Shown piece after piece: positions 5,103 to 6,177 of a DNA stretch of 6,177 nt. The DNA comes from Actinomycetota bacterium (lineage in GTDB: Bacteria; Actinomycetota; Actinomycetes; Nanopelagicales; Nanopelagicaceae). A program made the translations under genes and the position numbers. The notes under the pieces were generated by a model. It made no database searches and was not told the DNA's origin. It worked only from the letters and a program-made list of their open reading frames with translations. Location: assembly GCA_947503395.1 (NCBI GenBank), contig CANNDP010000055.1:1-6177 (forward strand), written 5' to 3'. Positions within the stretch are counted from its first letter, which is position 1, and each line of letters begins with the position of its first letter.

Positions 5103-6177
5103 ATGGCCACCATCGCAGAGCGAAGAAGAATTGCTCGTCTAGTTCATCGCTTTGGCTTTGGCCCTCGTCCTGGTGAGTTCTCAAATCTCTTAGCTGGTGG
5201 TTTTGATCAGGCAGCAGAGAAATACCTAAGCGTTCCCAGCCAAGATTCTTTTGCCGACAACCAAGACGAGCCAATGGTTAGCGATCAGGGAAAGCGTCCA
5301 GCCCCTAATAGCCCTAATGTAGTCGCTTATGCAACCGAAAAAAGAGCGCAGTTAACCTCACTTTCTTTCTGGTGGCTAGATCGAATGGTTTTATCAGAGC
5401 ATTCATTGCGCGAGCGAATGACTTGGTTCTGGCATGGACATTGGGCTACCTCTTATCAAAAAGTTGATGATGCCCTGCCGATGTATCTGCAGAATCAAAT
5501 TCTGCGGAGAAATGCGTTAGAAAACTTTGCCCAGATGTCGAGAGAGATGGTCAATGATGCTGCCTTGATCTTCTGGCTAGATGGACAGTTAAATACCGTG
5601 AAGGCTCCAAATGAGAATCTATCGAGAGAGTTAATGGAGCTCTTTACTCTTGGCGTTAATCGCTATAGCGAAGATGATGTAAAAGAAACTGCCAAAGCTT
5701 TAACTGGTTACAAAATCGATAAGTCAAGTGGTCAAGTCAATTTCTATCCCAAGCAACACTTTTCAGGAGCGATAAAAGTTCTAGGAACTCAAGGCTCATT
5801 TGATGCTAGTTCTTTAAGTGATTTTCTAGTTGCTCGAAGTGATTGCGCGCTCTTTATTACCGAGCGAATTTGGTATCGCTTTATATCAAGTATGAATCCA
5901 CTAAATGATGCCTCCCTCACTTCAAGCTTTGCCTCAAGGGATATTGCAGCTTTAGTAAAGGCCATTGGCAGACACTCTGCTTTAGATAACCCAGATAATT
6001 CAATGGTTAAAAGTCCTATTGATTGGTTTGTCTCTGCCGCTAGAGCTTTGTCAATTACTCCATCGAAGTTCTCTAATCCCAACAACATCCGCAGCTACCT
6101 AGATTTACTCGGCCAGCGTCCATTCTTCCCGCCAAATGTTGGAGGATGGCCAGCTGATCAAGCTTGGCTCTCAACTT
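5103..6177 (+). CDS. DUF1800 family protein, partial at the window end
   Basis: The frame is open from ATG 5103 to the edge, 358 codons with no stop, so most of a protein whose family members are commonly about 400-500 residues. An in-frame TGA at 5076 and no other start between fix the ATG. It begins MATIAERRRIARLVHRFGFG, the DUF1800 opening in which a short helix leads to an HRxGFGxxP motif. Further family marks are WFWHGHW (108-114), equivalent to the usual FWHNHF; NENLSRELMELFTLG (170-184), the hallmark NENxxRELxELxTLG; and PPNVGGWP (343-350) near the C-terminal end. No signal peptide or membrane segment is visible, so it reads as cytoplasmic or exported by a non-Sec route. The biochemical function of DUF1800 is not established; such genes are often followed by a DUF1501 gene, which may lie just beyond the window. 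It follows a strong terminator, so it is probably transcribed separately. Confidence 0.9.
   Translation, partial: MATIAERRRIARLVHRFGFGPRPGEFSNLLAGGFDQAAEKYLSVPSQDSFADNQDEPMVSDQGKRPAPNSPNVVAYATEKRAQLTSLSFWWLDRMVLSEHSLRERMTWFWHGHWATSYQKVDDALPMYLQNQILRRNALENFAQMSREMVNDAALIFWLDGQLNTVKAPNENLSRELMELFTLGVNRYSEDDVKETAKALTGYKIDKSSGQVNFYPKQHFSGAIKVLGTQGSFDASSLSDFLVARSDCALFITERIWYRFISSMNPLNDASLTSSFASRDIAALVKAIGRHSALDNPDNSMVKSPIDWFVSAARALSITPSKFSNPNNIRSYLDLLGQRPFFPPNVGGWPADQAWLST

Noticed and set aside
5789..6088. 99-codon antisense open frame
   Set aside because: It lies inside the DUF1800 coding region, which has clear family motifs on the + strand; no recognisable protein features in the antisense frame.

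Overview
The window looks like a piece of a moderately AT-leaning bacterial chromosome, most likely from an actinobacterium. The reasons are the style of the secreted proteins, the Ala-rich proteins written with AT-leaning codons (GCA, GCT, CTT, TTA), the tight gene packing, a GTG start and a probable leaderless gene. A streamlined aquatic lineage of the acI/Nanopelagicales type would fit, but that placement is inference. All genes are on the + strand.

Bases 1-4966 form one probable operon for a HAAT-type (branched-chain amino acid family) ABC importer. In order it carries the last 38 codons of a LivF-like ATPase, a LivH-like permease (117-1013), a LivM-like permease (GTG start at 1006, to 1977), a periplasmic-binding-type solute receptor (2043-3338) and a secreted alpha/beta hydrolase (3335-4966). 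Junctions are tight: TGATG between ATPase and LivH, an 8-base overlap between LivH and LivM, and ATGA between receptor and hydrolase. The only gap is 65 bases before the receptor gene; it has a strong ribosome binding site and a small inverted repeat. The operon ends with a hairpin across the hydrolase stop codon, then a textbook intrinsic terminator at 4995-5030.

The working model is a scavenging unit: the exported hydrolase cleaves an ester- or amide-like substrate outside the membrane, the receptor binds the released product, and LivH/LivM plus the ATPase import it. The substrate cannot be read from the sequence. Two details stand out. The receptor contains no cysteine at all, so it cannot be the lipoprotein expected in a Gram-positive cell. 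The hydrolase has an apparently intact Ser-Asp-His triad with a cysteine directly after the catalytic His.

Bases 5103-6177 hold a DUF1800-family gene that runs off the window end. It has no Shine-Dalgarno sequence, but a plausible promoter ends about 7 bases before its ATG, which suggests a leaderless transcript separate from the transporter operon. No RNA genes, insertion sequences, CRISPR arrays or attachment sites were seen. Apart from the receptor-hydrolase coupling, the window reads as ordinary core-type sequence.
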